DNA from: an uncultured Lachnospiraceae bacterium
GTDB taxonomy: Bacteria; Bacillota_A; Clostridia; Lachnospirales; Lachnospiraceae
NCBI GenBank assembly: GCA_902796775.1
Contig: CADBQK010000490.1
Span: 1 to 8,483, forward strand
Direction of reading: 5' to 3'
DNA length: 8,483 nucleotides
Shown here piece after piece: positions 5,667 through 8,483 of the stretch. Position 1 is the first letter of the stretch. Each line of letters begins with the position of its first letter. Under the pieces are notes generated by a model. It searched no databases. It was not told where the DNA came from and was given only the letters and a program-made list of their open reading frames with translations. The position numbers were made by a program, and so were the translations under genes.

Positions 5667-6941
5667 ATGATCATGTCAAAGGCAAAAAAACGTATTTTTT
5701 CAACGTTTCTGATGATGCTGTGTGTTTGCATGTTTTCCGTATCTGCATTTGCTGCGTCGCCAAAGATCAATAAGCAGAAAGCGGCTGTCCTGGTTGGAAA
5801 AACAATAACGCTAAAGATAAGCAATGCAGGGAAGAACAAAATTGCATGGAAATCGTCCAATCCGAAGATCGCAGCTGTAAACAGGAAAGGCCTGGTAAAA
5901 GGCTTAAGAGCCGGGAAAGCCGTTATCAGCGCCAGGGTTGGGAAAAAGACTCTCAAGTGCAATATTACGGTTAAGGTAATAAAGGCCAAAAACATCAGGT
6001 TAAGCAAAACGAGCGCATCAGTAACACAGGGAAGCAGCATCACGCTGAAAGCAGCGGTATATCCAAAGAATGCTTCGTACCGCTCTGTAGTATGGAAAAG
6101 CAGCAATAAAAAGATCGCGACGGTTAACTCAAAAGGGGTTGTCAAGGCTGTTTCTCCGGGAAAAGTATATATTATGGCATTGGCAAGGGATGGAAGCAGG
6201 AAAAAAGCGGTATGTACGGTCACAGTCAAGAAAAAAGAGAAAGCAAAACCAGTGTCCGACTACGATGAGTATTTAGAGAGGCAAAAGACAAAGGAGAGAA
6301 TCCTCAAGGAGCTTGCGGCAGCGAAAAAAAAGAGCCCGAGGGAATATATCAAATACTGTGAGACACATGCCAAGTATCTGTTCTTCAGCGGAGGACGTTC
6401 CTCAGAATTCTTAAGAGTATTAATGAGCGGAGACATGTCGTCCAAGATCGATGTTTCCAATGAATACAGGGATCAGGTAAATAAGATCTATATTCCCTGG
6501 ATATATGAAATCATGAAAAAGGCCGGCTGCGACCGCACAAAGGACCCGCTTGTCAAACTTTTTCTTTTCCATATGTACATCCACAGTCTCTACAGAAACG
6601 GCACTTTAAAATATGGTGGGAGGACAGTGCCGTATGGATTATGTCCTGATATTGCTCCTTTGCTCATGGAAGGAAAAACAGATGGGACCTATCGGTTCGG
6701 AAATTGCACCGCATTTTCCATGCTGACTGGGGACGCCGCTTACTTTCTTGGTTTTGAGGTGTGGTTTGTAACCCCCGACTGGGGAGGTAGCTCGCATATC
6801 GCAACCAAGGTAAAGATAAACGGCTGTGAATATATTTTTGACACTCTCTGGGGAATCTGCGAGGGACTTGACGAAACAGCCAAAGCCAGGCTGGATAAAG
6901 CAGGCGAGGAGTGTAACAGGATCTTAAATCAGATGAAATAA
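5667..6941 (+). CDS. Secreted Big_2 Ig-like protein with transglutaminase-like domain
   Basis: The protein has 424 residues from ATG 5667. Signal peptide: KAKKR (5-9), a hydrophobic core, and a cleavage site after AFA (about residue 29). Two Big_2 bacterial Ig-like domains follow at about 32-105 and 107-188, each with the W-K-S-S-N...A-V-N..G.V signature (residues 61-80 and 143-162). They carry 38 Lys/Arg against one acidic residue. A helical linker (about 195-300) leads to a transglutaminase/papain-like domain with a plausible triad: Cys347 in GNCTAFS, His377 in SSHIATKV, Asp392 in FDTLWG. No LPXTG or membrane anchor is visible. An in-frame ATG at 5592 with GGGAGG (5579-5584) would add 25 residues ahead of the signal peptide. 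I prefer 5667 because it gives a normal n-region and has AAGGAAGGA at 5652-5660. Substrate unknown; wall peptides or proteins are plausible. Confidence 0.82.
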   Translation: MIMSKAKKRIFSTFLMMLCVCMFSVSAFAASPKINKQKAAVLVGKTITLKISNAGKNKIAWKSSNPKIAAVNRKGLVKGLRAGKAVISARVGKKTLKCNITVKVIKAKNIRLSKTSASVTQGSSITLKAAVYPKNASYRSVVWKSSNKKIATVNSKGVVKAVSPGKVYIMALARDGSRKKAVCTVTVKKKEKAKPVSDYDEYLERQKTKERILKELAAAKKKSPREYIKYCETHAKYLFFSGGRSSEFLRVLMSGDMSSKIDVSNEYRDQVNKIYIPWIYEIMKKAGCDRTKDPLVKLFLFHMYIHSLYRNGTLKYGGRTVPYGLCPDIAPLLMEGKTDGTYRFGNCTAFSMLTGDAAYFLGFEVWFVTPDWGGSSHIATKVKINGCEYIFDTLWGICEGLDETAKARLDKAGEECNRILNQMK

Positions 6942-6965
6942 CAGCCAGATCATTGGAAAACCGGT

Positions 6966-6971
6966 TATAAT
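6966..6971 (+). promoter_or_regulatory. Possible -10 element for the PP2C gene
   Basis: A perfect TATAAT lies 68 bases before the phosphatase start, in the 98-base gap after the Ig-like gene. No recognisable -35 lies 16-18 bases upstream and there is no extended TG, so this may be a weak promoter or chance. No terminator is seen in the gap, so read-through from the Ig-like gene is also possible. Confidence 0.4.
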
Positions 6972-7039
6972 AGAATACACCATGGTTTATGATATCGATA
7001 TCTTCTTAAGATGGCCGATTACATTGACAGGAGCAGAGT

Positions 7040-7807
7040 ATGGATTTTAACAGAATTGAGTTTGCAGCATTTTCAGATCAGGGACCGGTCCGGGGAAAAA
7101 ACCAGGATAACCTGTATTGCCCCGGGGGGAAAAATCTCCCTGAAAAAAATGAGGGTACCAGGAAAATCTGGAGCGGAGAAAGCTCCCGTTTCGAGGAGTC
7201 CTGCTTTTCGGTCTTTGATGGAATGGGCGGAGAAAAGGCCGGGGAAACAGCATCATACATCGCGGCATCGATGCTTAATGAAATGATGAGTCGGAGACGA
7301 AGCTCAGGTATCACTGGTGATGTACCGACGTTTTTAAAATCATTCTGCTATTGTTCAAACGACGAGATCGATCTTTATAGAAAAGAAAAAAAGTACCGAG
7401 CCATGGGAACTACGGCGGCCCTTTTTATGGCCGCCGAAGATGCAGTTTACACCTGCAATCTTGGCGATACGAGGATCTACCGGCTGTCCGATGGGGTATT
7501 ATCGCAGCTTTCTGTTGATCACGTGCAGAAGAGTCCTTTGTTCAGGAATGCGCCGCTCACCCAGTATCTTGGTGTTCCCTCTAGTGAAATGCAGATCGAA
7601 CCGGCCATGACAAGCGCAGAATATAAGAGAGGGGATCGTTACCTGATCTGCAGCGACGGGGTTTGGAGAACGGCTGATAAGAATATGCTGGAAAAAATAC
7701 TGAATACCCAGGAAGACTGCGCGAAATGCCTCCAACGGCTTCGATCCTGGGTCGCCGATAACGACGGAACAGATAATGCCACCGCAATCCTTGTTTATTT
7801 ATTATGA
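7040..7807 (+). CDS. PP2C-family Ser/Thr protein phosphatase
   Basis: This 255-residue cytoplasmic metal-dependent phosphatase of the PPM/PP2C family is the usual partner that reverses Ser/Thr kinases such as the one at 3481. Family motifs appear in order: GPVRGKNQDN (15-24), FDGMGG (59-64, metal ligands Asp60 and Gly61), GTTAA (123-127), LGDTRIYR (141-148), SDG (205-207, Asp206) and GTDNA (243-247, Asp245). All metal-binding Asp positions are intact, so it should be active. The segment 25-53 between the first two motifs is longer than in PrpC/Stp phosphatases and is polar, probably a surface loop. Length is otherwise normal. There is no membrane segment. AGGAG (7029-7033) lies 6 bases before ATG 7040. 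It is separated from the kinase by the secreted Ig-like gene, an unusual order since the phosphatase gene commonly sits directly next to its kinase. Confidence 0.92.
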   Translation: MDFNRIEFAAFSDQGPVRGKNQDNLYCPGGKNLPEKNEGTRKIWSGESSRFEESCFSVFDGMGGEKAGETASYIAASMLNEMMSRRRSSGITGDVPTFLKSFCYCSNDEIDLYRKEKKYRAMGTTAALFMAAEDAVYTCNLGDTRIYRLSDGVLSQLSVDHVQKSPLFRNAPLTQYLGVPSSEMQIEPAMTSAEYKRGDRYLICSDGVWRTADKNMLEKILNTQEDCAKCLQRLRSWVADNDGTDNATAILVYLL

Positions 7808-7822
7808 AAACGTTTTTGAAAT

Positions 7823-7852
7823 TTGAATTTACGGGCCTTTCGGAGATATACT
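7823..7852 (+). promoter_or_regulatory. Promoter for the gene at the right edge
   Basis: TTGAAT (7823-7828) and TATACT (7847-7852) are separated by 18 bases, a good sigma-A pair. It places the transcript start about 20-25 bases before the leader ATG at 7883, so the right-edge gene can be expressed independently of the phosphatase. Confidence 0.5.
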
Positions 7853-7882
7853 ATTATTGGTTTCTTCGGAGGTCTTTTTTTT
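7833..7882 (+). terminator. Possible weak terminator after the PP2C gene
   Basis: GGCCT (7834-7838) can pair with AGGTC (7870-7874), extended by G-U pairs in RNA, and is followed by a run of eight T (7875-7882). The stem has several wobble pairs and a long loop and overlaps the promoter above, so termination would be partial. The T-run may instead be a spacer between GGAGG (7868-7872) and ATG 7883. Confidence 0.3.
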
Positions 7883-7915
7883 ATGTTTGGAAAGGTCAAA
7901 AACGGCTATGAATAA
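7883..7915 (+). CDS. Possible 10-codon leader ORF overlapping the next start
   Basis: GGAGG (7868-7872) lies 10 bases before ATG 7883, across a T-run. The frame reads MFGKVKNGYE and ends at TAA 7913-7915, overlapping the next gene's ATG (7908) in ATGAATAA. This arrangement suits translational coupling. The peptide itself need not have a function. Confidence 0.3.
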   Translation: MFGKVKNGYE

Positions 7916-8483
7916 TACAACATGGGATGCTCTGGATTTTGAAAAGACTGTACGGGATTTTGACTTTACACGCCGCGCTATCCGGCGGATGAATTCGGTC
8001 GTATATTCCGCCGAGTTTGAAGAGATGGATTCCGAAGCGATCTTTCGTTATCTCTTTGAAGAGATGGAACTGGTCTCTTTTAAGGATTTTTTGAAAAGAT
8101 ATATCTATGAGCGGGCTCAGATCACGGAACCGTACCATCAGATCACGGATGATGATTACAAAGAGATCATCATGTCGTCTTTTGAAGAGAACAACGCGCC
8201 TCATTCCTTTGAACCAGTATCCACAAAGTGGAACGCCATTGTTAAAAACTGGCTTACACAGGACAGCGTGAAGCGAAGCGTCGTTTTCCTTCTCGGCTTT
8301 GGCTTGAATATGAACGCGGAGGATGTATCAGAATTTCTGACCAAAGTCCTCAAAGAGGAAGATATAAAGGTGACAGATCCCGAAGAGGTGGTGTACTGGT
8401 ACTGCTGTCAGAATTCATTAAGATACGCGAAGGCAAAGCAGCTGTTGGAAGATTACGAGAACCTGGCCAGTACGGGAGAGGAA
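7908..8483 (+). CDS. Unrecognised helical protein (3' end outside the window)
   Basis: An open frame of 192 codons begins at ATG 7908 and runs to the window edge with no stop. The product is mostly helical, acidic and soluble, with no signal peptide or membrane helix. Visible features: an N-terminal DFEKTVRDFDFTRRAIRRM stretch, a segment around residue 120-145 (SVVFLLGFGLNMNAEDVSEF) that looks like a buried hydrophobic turn followed by a helix, and an aromatic/Cys run VVYWYCCQNSLRYAKA near residues 161-176 leading to a helical LLEDYENL. I do not recognise a named domain. Its ribosome site is weak (AAAGG at 7891-7895, 13 bases from the ATG), and initiation may be coupled to the leader ORF it overlaps. 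A TTG at 7887 in the same frame is a less likely start. Position beside the PP2C gene suggests, but does not show, a link to the kinase/phosphatase module. Confidence 0.7.
   Translation, partial: MNNTTWDALDFEKTVRDFDFTRRAIRRMNSVVYSAEFEEMDSEAIFRYLFEEMELVSFKDFLKRYIYERAQITEPYHQITDDDYKEIIMSSFEENNAPHSFEPVSTKWNAIVKNWLTQDSVKRSVVFLLGFGLNMNAEDVSEFLTKVLKEEDIKVTDPEEVVYWYCCQNSLRYAKAKQLLEDYENLASTGEE

Noticed and set aside
5621..6229. 202-codon open frame on the minus strand
   Set aside because: It lies wholly inside the Ig-like gene, whose signal peptide, repeats and catalytic motifs prove the plus frame. The minus product is a low-complexity hydrophobic shadow of Lys-rich coding sequence.
7011..7286. 91-codon plus-strand frame overlapping the PP2C start
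   Set aside because: It overlaps the PP2C gene in another frame, and the PP2C frame carries all family motifs.
7838..7872. Direct repeat TTTCGGAG / CTTCGGAG
   Set aside because: Only two short imperfect copies; one is the ribosome site. No array or mobile-element ends are visible.

Overview
The window looks like a stretch of chromosome from a Gram-positive, low-to-moderate-GC member of the Clostridia, most likely Lachnospiraceae. The basis is consensus Shine-Dalgarno sites (AGGAGG, GGGAGG), TATAAT-type promoters, compact U-tailed terminators, frequent AGA/AGG/ATA codons, and the gene families present. Every supported gene is on the + strand. No rRNA, tRNA, CRISPR array, insertion sequence or integrase was seen.

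Left part (1-1285). The window opens inside the 3' end of an unrecognised gene. A small gene of the DUF3237 (UPF0311) family follows and is closed by a terminator. Next is a gap of about 580 bases. It is not empty: it holds a 76-codon open frame with no start codon, which looks like the C-terminal remnant of a lost gene, then a perfect 13-bp terminator hairpin and a weak promoter.

Centre (1286-5386). A DUF4145/HEPN-like protein with two C-terminal membrane helices is followed 67 bases later by a single-pass membrane protein with a J-domain inside the cell and an SH3b domain outside. The pair probably forms an operon, and it ends at a strong terminator. A TATAAT extended -10 promoter with an overlapping inverted repeat then drives a single-gene unit: a membrane-anchored eukaryotic-like Ser/Thr kinase with a long acidic extracytoplasmic stalk and an unrecognised C-terminal domain in place of PASTA repeats. 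A perfect 13-bp terminator closes it.

Right part (5387-8483). After a leader region containing a 13-codon ORF with a consensus ribosome site comes a secreted, very basic protein with two Big_2 Ig-like domains and a transglutaminase-like Cys-His-Asp domain. A complete PP2C phosphatase follows. The window ends inside a conserved-looking helical protein of unknown role that has its own promoter and a short overlapping leader ORF; its 3' end lies outside.

Taken together, kinase, opposing phosphatase, membrane J-protein with a wall-binding type domain, HEPN-like membrane protein and secreted cysteine-peptidase-fold protein suggest a phosphorylation-based signalling module at the cell envelope. 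The individual domain calls are well supported by motifs. The idea that they act as one system rests only on proximity and matching topology.
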